From the NCBI GenBank assembly GCA_018881555.1, contig JACAXG010000080.1, positions 3,301,418-3,365,417 on the forward strand: a DNA stretch of 64,000 bases. The letters are read 5' to 3'. The stretch is from Amblyornis subalaris. Its lineage: Eukaryota; Chordata; Aves; Passeriformes; Ptilonorhynchidae. The notes under the pieces are model-generated. The model did no database searches. It saw only the letters and a program-made list of their open reading frames with translations, and was not told the DNA's origin. Of the stretch, positions 1 to 12,300 are shown piece by piece; within the stretch, counting starts at the first letter, position 1; the number at the start of each line of letters is the position of its first letter. Made by a program: the position numbers and the translations under genes.

Positions 1-226
1 CCAGGGAGATTTCCGTGCTCTCCTCTGCAACACACCAGAGCTGCCCTCAAGAACACAGGGACACTCTCCAAAAGGGATGACAAGGACAAACACACAGTGG
101 CAGGGACAAAGGCCACAACACAAAAGACAAACAGACAAGACTGATGGCAAGAAAGGTGGGATATGGAAAGACAGGAAGGACGGAATGGAGATGGGATGGG
201 GGGGTCTACAGCATTAGACAACTCAC

Positions 227-392
227 CTGGCTCCAGGTAACCTTCACAAGGCTCGGCCCGAAGCCATGGCTTGCAGTAGTGGGTGTCATTGAGCTTTGGG
301 ATGAAGGAGAAGTGACAGGTGACCTGCCCATTATTGGTAATCTGGAACTTCTGTTTCTGCAGCTGACGGAACTTCACGTTCTCAAACTCGAA
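227..392 (-). CDS. OCRL: OCRL coding exon 17 (ASH domain start)
   Basis: 166 nt, acceptor CTCTGCAG|TTC, donor GAGCCAG|GTGAGT. It encodes [20 protein letters not shown] to [14 protein letters not shown]. The next exon lies beyond the left edge; nothing coding is seen in 1-226. Confidence 0.96.
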
Positions 393-3300
393 CTGCAGAG
401 CAAAGAGAAATCACAAGTGACATTAGTGGCCAGGGTGTGGCACATGGCCAGGCCCCCCCCAGACTCTGCAGTGTTTCCCCATGGCTGAGAGGAGCCCACC
501 CAACACAGAAGTCCCCACAGAAGCCCTGCCAACGAGCCAAGACAACATGTCCTCTCNAACCCAATTCCTGATCATAAGATAAAGGTTAGAGTTCAATTTC
601 CTATAATCCAGTTTATTGAACCTAAGTCTTTCAAAGNAGTTCTGGCACTTCAAAGGCTGCTGTGTTCAGAAAGTGACAGTTATTCCAGTTTCATCCTCAC
701 TTCTCTGCTACTCAGCTCCAGGGAAGGAAGAAAGTCATTCTCCATCCTGTCCATTATACGAACAATGTCTTCAAACAGCTTCCGGTACTTCTGCTCATCC
801 ACAACCTTCACCTGTGGGAGACAGACAACACTCAGCAAAGCTTCCAACTGGCTTTCACAAGAACTCTCTAGATCATGAGAAAACTGCAGAAGTGAGTTAT
901 TTCTCTAAGCACTTGCTTGTGCAGCTGAAAGGCTGAGACAGTTCACACACCTGGGTGCACTCCCAAACTGCGCCTGCAACTTCACACAGATTTCACCCCT
1001 GCAGATGTTACCAGGGTCTGCCTGGCCAATGCTCACACAACTGAGAGATCACTGGAGGTGATCTCTGTGGGGCAGCATTGGCACGCTGCAGCATTCCTCA
1101 TGATTCTCCAGAGGGAAAGGAGAAAGGCTCCCCTTCAAGGAGACTCAGCCTATTCTACCCAGCCCAGGTGAGACACACCTGTAGTGCTGTGTCCACATCT
1201 GGGGTCCCCAGTACAGGAGAGACATGGAGCTCCCGGAGCAGGTCCAGCAAAAACTACAGAGATGCTGAAGGGCATGGAGCATCCCCCTTACAAGAAAAGG
1301 CTGAGGGGGCTGGGGCTGTTCAGCCTTGACAGGAGATGCAGTTGAGAGGGGACCTCATCCCTGTCTGTTCCTGTCTGCAGGGAGGGCTCAGAGCAGGGAC
1401 CAGGCTCTGCTCTGTGGGGCCCAGCAATGGCACAAGAGGAATGGGCAGGAACTGATGCTCAGCAAGTTCAACCTGAATATGAGGGAGAACTTCTTCACTG
1501 TGTGGGTGACTGAGCACTGAAACAGATTTCCCAGAGGGGGTGTGAAATCTCCCTCCCTGGAGAGAGTCCAGAACCATCTGGATGCAATNCTGTGTNGTGT
1601 GCTCTGGGATGACCCTGCTTGAGCAGGGAGGTGGGAGCAGATGACTCTTTGTGATCCCTTCCAGCCTGACCCACTCTGTGAGACCTAAGTCACCCAGGGA
1701 GCAGGAGGTAGCAAAAATGAGCATGGAGGGTGTCCCCATTTGCTGTGCCAGAAACCCCAAACCTGCTGCCAGCCACTGTCCACCGAAGACACTCAGGTGT
1801 GAACCAGGTGACACACCCGAGGCAGCACAGGTACAACCAGGTCCAGGCTGCTGCTGTGTCTCCACGTGGAGGAGGGAACACAGGGGCTCACCCGTTCCAG
1901 TGCTGCCACATGCAGCACCCCCACAGCAGGCACACCTCAGTCGGGTGCATCTGTCCTCTTGCAACAGCCTTAGCAGAGGTGTCCTGACTCCATCACCGCC
2001 TCCCAAAGGAATGCCTGGAATGCCTGGCAGTGCTGGGATCCTGCCCCAACACAGACACAAACCTACCCCGATGCGGAAAAGGGCGCTGACAGGCTTGTGG
2101 TCACTGGTCTTGAGGTCCATGTGACTGCAGTACCGGAGCTGATTGATGTTCCCCCCTCTCCAAAGGATCCGATCACACCACGCCGGCACACGACACTTCC
2201 CACTACAAAGAAAAACAGGTTACCAGGGAAATCCAACAATCCTAACAAGCCATCCAAGCTGTTCCTCTTCCCAGCCAGGCAGTTCCCTCCACCCACACCA
2301 TCACAGCAGCGATGGCATGAACTCCTATCACTTACCCCAACTTGAATTCTATATTATTTCTTCTGCTCTCTTCCCCTTTCCCAACACAGCAGATAAAATT
2401 CCCATCCTTTCCAGCATCAGGAAACAAAACAACCCTCAGCCAAGCCCATTTCCACAGCCTGAAGCCGTGTGTGCTGTGACCCAAGCTGCACGACTTTCCT
2501 TTGCTGCCAGACCTTTCTGCCCACAGTCCAAGCCATCGNTTATTGTTTCCACTGTGCAGGGTCTACTCAGTGATTACTATGATGTTATGAAGCTTGAATC
2601 CTGGGTTATCCTTCTTCAGATTAACTACTGTGCTGATTCACAAACACAGCAGAGGCAAATTTAATCACTACANGGTCTGAAATTCCTTCTTGGGAGTTTC
2701 TCCCTTTGGAGCAGCCCCGGCAGCAGATGCAGCCCTGTCTGTGGGAGGCACCAAGCAGGAACCACAGTTGCTATTGCAGTGCAGCCACCTCGTGGGTGTG
2801 CAAGTCAGGGGACAGAGTGACTCAGAGAGCCTGATTCCTTATCTCTTCAATTCCTTTTCATACTGTTTGCCTGTCCCTGGTAACTGAAAAAGCCCCCATT
2901 GCCAGGTCACCTCAGCTCACACTTCACCTGCCTTCATCCAGTGGGATCAGCAGCAACTGAGGTTTAAGGGATGTGCCTGGTCAACGTACCCAGGGGCTGC
3001 TTATTGCACAAAACAGGAAAGAAAGGAGGGCAAACATAACACTGACAGGTATTCACAGCTCTAGGAAGCAGGAAATCAAGTTCTGTGAGAAAATGCTTTT
3101 TATGTCATAGGTAAATACGCCCAGTGGCAGCCAATGTACCTGGAGTCCCAGCGATCTGATTTAGAGTCATATTTATACGTGGGGATGAAATTAATATCTC
3201 CCTCCAAGAAATCTGCAAATGCTTTCTTCTGAGTGCGCTGAATATTCAGCTAAAGCAGAAAAAGAAAGCTTTAAAAAGAAAAAAAAAAACAAACCAAACC

Positions 3301-6300
3301 CAAGAAACCCTCCCGTGCCACAGCAGTGTCAGAGAGCAGATCTACAGGCAGAACACCGGCAGCCTGTGGCCATGGGATTCACAAACATCCCCAAACTGCC
3401 TCTCAGACCTTACAGACCTTTAACAGAGGTAAAAATTCAACCAATCAGTGGAACGTTTTCCAAACAGACCGAGTACAAATGGGCACTGTACTGCTCATCA
3501 GACCATGCAGGCAGCATCAAACAAAAGTCAAGGGAAATATTAATTGCTAAATGCCTTCATCAGTTTTCAGGCTTAAGATTGCCACCATTATTATTGCCAC
3601 CAATCTTTCCCACCCAATCATTTTATTAGCAAGAGCCTCCAGGATTGCGCTCGCCTGACAACCTGACACCCTCCTTTGCTCGTTTCCTCTTCTCCTGGAT
3701 GTTTTCCTCACTAAAACCTAAGCTACAGCTGTTTCCTGCACGAAGCTCTGCAGTGTGGCAGAAATGAGCTACAGAGGAGAATCAACCAAATTTACTGTGT
3801 TAAACTGTGTCAGAGGTGATATTGCACCATTGCTGTTCGTGTTTCACAGGTGCAATCCTTCACCTGAAAGGCACCTGCCTCCAGTTTCCGTGTGCTGCAG
3901 GGAAGTGCCGAGCGGGGAAGGCGACAGCACAGAACTCAGGTCAAACTGGCTGAGCAGATTTGGGCTCCAAATCAATACCTCTTCCACAACACCGATCACA
4001 GCAGCTTTTGTTGCTGTTACAAATGCCTGTGTTCAGCTGGTAGTTTCTACTTAAAAGAGAATTGCTGCACTGAGACACAGACACACTTACATGGTGACTG
4101 CCTGAGTCACCCAGTTACCCCAGTATGGATAATTAGGTTTTGTTTAGGGGGGTTGNTGCCACCAGCAAGTGTCAGGGTCCAGTGTCTATGTCCAGACCCT
4201 TACTGCAGTGTGTCGTGGAATTATGCAGCTCTCCAAAACCATCGAGTCCAACTGTTCCCCCAGCACTGTCAAGGCCATCACTGACCCATGTCCCTAAGTG
4301 CCACATCTATATGTCTGTCAAATCCCCCCAGGGGTGGGGACGTCACTGCCCTGGGCAGCNGTACCAGGTCTGGACATCCCTTTCCACAAAAAAATTTTCC
4401 CTAATATCCAACCTGAACCTCCCTGGCACAACTTGAGGCCGCTTCCTCTTGTCCTGACAGTTGTTACCTGGGAGAAGAGACCAATCCCCATCTGGCTCCA
4501 CCCTCTTGTCAGGGAGTTGTGGAGAGGCAGAAGGTCCCCCCGAGCCTCCTTTTCTCCAGGCTGAGCCCCCNCTGCTGCTCCTCATCAGACTTGTGCTCCA
4601 GCCCCTTCCCCAGCTCCATGTCTGCCAGCCCCTCCCAAGCACAGGCACATCCTAAACCAGGACGACCTCCCAGGGATGGGGTAAACGTGACGAGTTCACT
4701 GACCTGGTCGTATGTCAGCAGCTTCTGAAGCTCATTCTTGCTGATGAGATTCTTCACTTCACTGGCATCCAGCAGACACAGCCTGTAGTTCAGGTCTCCC
4801 AGCCAGATGACAACACTGCACACACAGACACACACACAGAATCACGGAATGATTTGGTTTGGAAGAGACCTTAAAGCCCATCTTGTTCCAACCCCCTGCC
4901 ATGGGCAGGGACACCTTACACTAGACCAGTCTGCTTCAAGCCCCATCCAACCTGGCCTTGAACAATTCCAGGGATGGGGCAGCCACAGCTTCTCTGGGCA
5001 GCCTGTGCCAGGGCCTCACCACCTTCACAGGGAAGAATTTTGAGAGCAGATCAGCAATTAACACCTCCCTTTTTAAAATCACATTACACTTGAGACGTGA
5101 AAGACAAAAAGGAGACATTAAAGTTCAAGTCCAACAGCAGGAATTTCTAGTGACAGCAGATCCTACAGGACTAAGTCCATCTTCTTTGAAATTCCCCAGA
5201 GATTGAAGACTTAGTTTAGTAGGAGATAACGAGTTTGCATCAGCCTGAAAAAAGCTGGAGAACAGCACTGACTCTCTAATGAAGTAAACCCAGCGTATCC
5301 CACCAAGCTTCACACAAACCCCAGCTGGTAATGAGGCTCTTCTCATGTTCAGAGGAGGGCAATGGTGGAGCTCAATAAGCAGAGCCAGCCTGTCAGTCAG
5401 CAGGACAGGTGAGGCACCTGTATCTGCAGGGTCATCCCTCATGTGACACCGTGTTTTAGCCTCTTGGTTTTCCACTGCCTTTCCTTCAACCACAGCAGGC
5501 CACTGCTGCACCAGCTACCGAGCCAAGACTGCCTGACACAGAATAGGCAGGAGCAGAATTAGATTCCTGGCGTTTACAACCTTCTGGACACTGTTTCCCA
5601 CCTCAGCCATCAGCCACACCTCACCAGCACCCACTCCCACCCTGCCCCTCTCCAGGCTTCCAAATGGGCCTACAGCCCTCTCGTTATCAGCAGCTAAAGA
5701 AACACTCGTGGGACTCACTCTACTCCAGAACGGTTTCATTTAAAGATTAAAATTTAAACCCCTCTCTAGTACCAAAGCACTTCCTGTTTATAGTTAAACC
5801 CCAACATTTCCATTAGTGGATTTTCAAGGATAATCTAATATTTGAAGGTTTTTTTCTGTACTAATCCACTCCTACATTTTGGGTTTTTAAAGGGTTTAAA
5901 TATTAATTACAGAAGTACCAATCATTTGTATTCTGTTCAGGCCTGCTGAAAAGGAAGTTATACACAAGTGCAAGGAGAGGGACNTTGGGGACAGGGTGCA
6001 CAAGTCGCCGCAGCGAGGAGGTGACCACACTTTGTCTGCAGGAACTGCAGCACACCCCAGCCCTTGGGACTTCAAGCTATTTCATCAAACCAGAAAACTT
6101 ATCTGCACGAAGCCTCCTGTTGCTGCAATTCTGACTTGATTCGGGTTTCTTGAGACCACTTCAAAAAAGGTACAACTCAGTACAACTCACTCGTGCTTCA
6201 TGATGTTGAGCTCAGACAGGCTGTCATTGGGGATGATGAAGCTCATCCGGGCACAGATGTCCTTGTAGTCCTGGTTTCGGCGCTCAAAGTCCTCCACGTG

Positions 6301-9300
6301 GGCGGCCAGGTGGGAGTTGACGATGCAGAAGGAGGTGTTGTAGAACACGAACCTGACGGCCACGCCGCCCTTGTTGCCCTGGGGACAGCAGGGACCAGCG
6401 GGGTTGGAGCAGGTGGCAGGTGAGGGACGGGGAGGGGACTGGGATGGCAGAGGTGAACCAAGGCAGGCTGTGCCGCTTCTTGCATGGATACAGGGAAGCA
6501 ACCAGCTGGCCCCGGTGACTCACCATCTTTCCCATGACTCCTGTGCCCACAGACTCTGTCACAACCTCTTTGATACTGCTCAGATGATCCTTCTTAGCAA
6601 ATATGAGCAACATCATCCCAACCAGGCGGACCATTTGCACCTGCAAAAATAAATGGGAACCAGAGTTCNCAGAAAGGCAGTGGGAACACAGTTCTGGTCT
6701 GCTCTGCCTGATGCTCTGCCTCTCCCTGTTCCTCACATTTTCTACTCAATCACTAATTGCAGCAACAGTTCCCAAAGGGTCTCCTGTCCACGGCAAGGTT
6801 CTAGGGGTCCATCTGTCACCCCCCAAGAGCTGTTAGCCTTGCTGAGGTCACTGCATTCCCCACTCTGGTCCTTCCCTAGAACAGGGTGGGCAAAGAGAAG
6901 CAGAATGAACACGCAGCACGTTTGTCACCCAGGTCGCAACCCTTGTCGTGCTCTGACCAGCACAAGCAGAGAAGCCCCTGAGTGCTCCAGCTAGGCCCAC
7001 AGCTGTGGCTGTCCTGAGGCTGCAAGTGCANTAGGAGTCAGAGCTCACCTTGGCTTACTCTGGACTCCAGTGCAGAGAGGAATGGACAGATATGTTCTTA
7101 TTTCCACGAGGCAGACGTGCCTGATGCACAGGGTAGCAAAAGGCATCTCTGAGCTATACAGACTGACTCATTTTCAGGAAATACTCATTCTCTAAAGCCA
7201 AGGGCCTCTCTGGAGCTGAAAAGTTCTCTGCTCCTGCAGAGCTCAGCCCACAAGGGTTAACACTGTGCTCACACGCCCTGNCCCAGCGGGGATCTTAGGT
7301 CTGCTGTTGATCTTTTACATGTGCTAAGCCAACACGTTGCCCAGTCTGTGACCTTCCTGCACCTCCAAAACAGTGGTGTCACTACTCTGAAACAGTGACA
7401 AGGCCTCACCCGCTTAAGCAGAGTCTGCATGCTCACCTCTACACACAGAAACATTCAGACATGTTGGAATTAAGTCTATGGAGTGAGGAAAGAAGCTGAG
7501 AGCAGAGAATTCGGATGCGAGAGCCCAGCATCCAGTCTGCTCTGCAGGAGCAGAATTTGCAAGCAACCACAAGCCTTATCTACAGCTGCAGCCACTTCCC
7601 CCTCCTGCAACCATATCCTGTGCTCTCCCTTTCACCAGGGTGGCAGAAATTCACCCAAAACTCAAGTGAAGCAAAAGGGAGGGGAGCAGGAGCCTCTCTG
7701 CACTTCAGGCCATGACTCCCNGTTCCCCTCCATGGGTCTCAGTTCAGCAAGATGCTCTATTCCCTGTAAAACCTGCCCCTGAGCTCNGCTCAGAGCAAGC
7801 AGGATGGGGTGTGGACAGTGAACACACGGGCTAAAGAGGAAGGGGAAACCCATGTGTGTATTTGGGACTGGTCCCTGCAGCAGAAAGGTTTGTCACAGCA
7901 GAGGTAAAACCAACATCTTGCTCTAAACCAGGCAGAACAAAGTCCTGCTGCCACAGTTGAAGCAATTCTGTCTGAAGGCAGCTGCCACTGGAAGATTTCA
8001 CTTCATAAATCATCCTGTTCCTTCAGAGAAAAGCTATTAATTTAATTTACCAGCTCAGGACACACCTGGCTTCTGTGCTACAGGATGAGAGGGTAATACA
8101 AGCAGAGAATTTGAACCTGCTGCTTCCCTCACACCTACATGCTATTTGATAAAGGAATGGTGATCCCCACCTTTATAAATTTCCTCTTCAAAGCACAATA
8201 TTCCCCTACAACTGTGGAGCAGAAACAGACTCTCCAGACTTAAGCTGGCACACTTGACACATGCCCAGATATGCATGTGCCCAGTATTACTCTTGGTTTC
8301 TCCAAGCCCTGCTCCTTGGACAGGTGAGGAAAGGGGAAGCCCCTTTTGTTTTTCCTTCCCATCATGCCAGCTCCGTGACAAGACCCCACGTCACAGAGCA
8401 AAACTCACTTTCTTGTACTTGGCCTTAGGGTGCAGGGCCCTCTCCACTGCAACCAGCCACTCCTGCTCCTTCGTAGAATCAAAGTAGAAAAAAGCCTCCG
8501 TGCTGAGGTCCAGCTCCTGGAACCTGGAAACCCAAGAGTTTAGCACCTGCAGCCCTCCTGCACATCCCCCTCTTCCTACAGCAATGTGAAACCTCCAGCA
8601 ACAGCCCTTAGAGGAAAAGCTCCGTATGGCCACTTGCTAAAGCAGCAGAATTTCCCCACGGTGCCTCTGAGATGCTACCCCAAATCCCCCAGCAACCCTC
8701 TCCCTGAGAAGCACCACTTTAGGCAGAGGACAACCAGCGAGCTCTGCGGATGCCTCCAGGGAAATCTATTATGTCACGCCAGCTTTGTTCAACCNGATCC
8801 TCTGCCTCATCCGATGGCTTCTCGCCCTCAGACAGCCCCCGTGCGACACAGCTCAGCTCTGTGCCGCCTCTGAGGGCACGACAGGAACCTAAACCAAACC
8901 CAGCCCTCCCGAATCCCAGCGAGAGCAACGAGGATCCGGCCCCGTCAGTGAACCCAGGTCGCTGCCGCTCACCCGATGCAGTAGAAGTCCGGAGGCTCCA
9001 TGTCGCACACCAGCCATGGATTCAAGAAGCTGTCAGGAGACTGCCCGTTCACATTCCAGGTTCCCACAAAGAACCTACAACACAAAAGCAGCTGAGCTGT
9101 TAGGAAACACAATGAAAACCACAGCAGCACAGCAGAGTTCTGGCTGGAAGCATGCACTGTGAGCTGTCCCTGTGAGGGGCCGAGCCAGCCATGGGGGAAT
9201 TGAGGATCACAGGATCATTCAGGCTGGAAAAGACCTCCAGGATCATCGAGTCCAACCTGTGACCGATCCCCACCTTGTCCCCCAGCCCAGTGCACTGAGT

Positions 9301-12300
9301 GCCACGTCCAGTCGTTTCTTGGACACCTCCAGGGATGAGGACTCCACCACCTCCCTGGGCAGCCCATTCTAAGGCCTGACCACCCTTTCCATGAAGAAAT
9401 TCCTCCTGACGTCCAACCTGAACCTTCCCTGGTGCAGTTTGAGGCCATTTCCTCTTGTCCAGTCCCTTGTTCCCTGGGAGCAGAGCCCGACCCCACCTGA
9501 CTCCACCCTCCTGTCAGGGAGTTGTGGAGATCCAGAAGGTCCCCCTTGAGCCTCCTTTTCTCCAGGCTGAGTTCTCCCAGCTGCTCCTCAAGAATTCTCC
9601 CAGGTTTGGCTCACTCCCAGTGACACTCCTCTTGGAGTAAGATATTCCACAGTGAATATCTGGCTCTTTTAACACCATGTCATGAGGAGCAACACCAGGA
9701 CAGCATGATGGTGGGACATCTACCATTTCTGCCCAACTGCTCCAGCCTTATCGAGGCTCAGGAGACACACACAGGGAGAAGACACAAAAGGAGCAGCTGC
9801 ACCATGGGCACTTGGTGACTTTTGGGCTGTACCATCCTTATTGGCCACCTGAGCTGCAACCCATCAGCAGCTGCCAGGGTCCAATCCCGGGTGAGATCCA
9901 AGCTCACGGGAGAGATCCCACGGCTCTGTCCTTCCCTCCCTGTTCTCACCTGAAGTTGTGCAGGTTGGTGTCCCCTTCTCCCTCCCTTTTCTCACCTGAA
10001 GTTGTGCAGGTTGATGTAGGCCTTCTCCCTCTTGGCCAGCACGTGTTTGATGAGTCCCTCTCTCTGTCCCGACTGTGTGCTGGGCAAAAACATCTTGCGC
10101 ATCGTATTGGTCACTTTGGGCTGGTCTCTGGATGTACCTTCTCTCTCTCTGGGAAATCTAGGAAGGAGGCAAGAGCAGCCCTAGAGCTGGTTTTGCTGTC
10201 TAGGAAGTAGAGTAAAAAAGGGAACAGATCCCTGCGTGACTTACTGCTTATTCTGAGGGACAGGAGGAGGCGGGGGCTCCCGCCGAGATCCCGTTTGGTG
10301 GTTTTGCATGTTTCTCTTCTCTTCTAGGCTCAGAGTGTTGAAGTCATCCTCAAACCCCAGAGCTTCTGTAATGAAAATTCCAAGATCAACATCCTGAGAA
10401 ACAACCTGAAACAGCTCAGATCGAAAAGGAAAAACTGTAACTGCACAGAAAGTGAAAAACCAAATGACAGGAGGAATACATCAACTGTGTGATTCTGGGA
10501 ACGGGAGAAAGGGGTACTAACCACAAGTCAAGGCAGGAAGGAGCTTAGCATGAACAAACCAAGGCAGAAAAGAGCACTCAGGAAGGAAGGAACAGACAAG
10601 GGAGCAGGGCCAGGCTGCTGAGGGCAGGGTCAGACCCAGCTCCCACGCAGGGCACCCCAGCACTACACAGGCCCCGGAGCAAAGCCAACTGTACCTGGAG
10701 AGGAGGCCTGCGACAGACCCGTGAGGCTCTTCACCTGATGCCAGATGGCTGAGTCCTTAGGGTNGGGAGGAGACGCTTTCAGGTGGGCTGGAAAAAACCC
10801 CATCCCTGTCAGAAACCGCTGGCAGAGGATTTCACACACACAGGTGCAGCTCTGCTCACCTTCCTGTATGCTCTGCACTTCTGACAGGAACCCCAAGCAG
10901 CGCTCCTCGTCGGGGATCTCGAAGAGCCGCTCCGGTGTCTCGTCACCCTGTATCCGGACCTTGCAGCCTGCTTCAAACACACTCATGGAGTCAGCCCAGG
11001 CTGGCTCGCAAAGAGTCACCTGGCTTCCCAGCCAACTTCCAGAAGTTGTTTCTGATGGAAACTTGCANCTAAGTTACTCCCCCTGCACTTCTGAGGTCCT
11101 CCCACCCCTCTTGGGGTAACCCCAGCACATTCTTCTGGCTTTAAGAATCCTCCCTACTGCAATCTCACAGAGAAGAGGTCTAAAACCATTAAGCAAAACT
11201 GCAAACATTTCAATCATTTCCATTTCAAACTTCGTCTGGCACGACAACCAAGGGTCTGACAGAGCCAGATGACAACATCAGAGGGAAAACAATTCCTGTT
11301 TGAGCAGAGGACAAAAACAGAGCCTGGGGGATGACTGGAAGATGAAACAAGCACCACTGGCTGTTCCCTGACTGGACCTTTAGCCACACCACTGCCCTTA
11401 TAAAACTTACTGTTTGTAGCTATATCAATCAGCAGAGTTTCTTCTGCCTCTGGAAGAGAGAAAAACCAGATCAGCAGAGCTCACGCTGTATGCTGCAGTA
11501 ATTGAGGACTCAAGTAATTACAACTGCCTGCTACCAGCCATAAAAGAGTTCTGACAGAGGAACAAAGAGCTCTAATTTACATCTGTACATTCCTAACGGT
11601 TCTGGCAGAGAGAACTTGGACAGCCACCTCTCACCAAGTGTCCCAGGGAGATTCCCAACACACAGTTCTCATACACCTGGATGGTTTTTCCCTATCAGTG
11701 TAGCTACTTTGGGAAAGACCAACTTGACAAGGAACTTCAGAGCTTCTCTACAGAGCAAGACCGGGGCAGAACACCACTGAGCTGCACAGAAGGGAATGAG
11801 CCAATCCAGGAAAAGGTGCTTTTATTCCTGACAAGGATTTGCCCCAGGGCCACTCACTGCTATTTAAGTCCTTCCAAGACAAGGTCTAAAGCCCTTCCTC
11901 ATCTAACAGGTAGCTGTTGGGAGCTGAGAGCTTGCTAGACCTTGTGGCAGTTTAGATCTAAGCATGCAGGAATCAGGCAACGGCTCCCAACTCTTGGCAT
12001 AATGGAGAAGCCAGACAGACACCAGCAGACACCAAATTCCAGTCCCTTCAACCAGGCTCTGCATGTGCTGGCTCTGTCTGATGCCAAGCACTGGCATCAC
12101 ATATTAGAGCCAGCCAAGTTCCTCACAACTGCATGCTGACATGGAACGACAACCCGCTTGGATGAGGAACAAGGGGATTCCATAAACTGTGAGTTGCTGC
12201 TTCACAAGGAAGGATTCAATCCACACCTGCTCAGGAGGCGGGTCAGGAAACACCACTAAATTTGGGCGTTGTGGATGAACAGCAGTGGATTCTCACCCTT

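Noticed and set aside
4821..4840. CA-rich microsatellite near OCRL exon 13
   Set aside because: It is short and interrupted; it mainly serves as the TG-type pyrimidine tract of the exon 13 acceptor.
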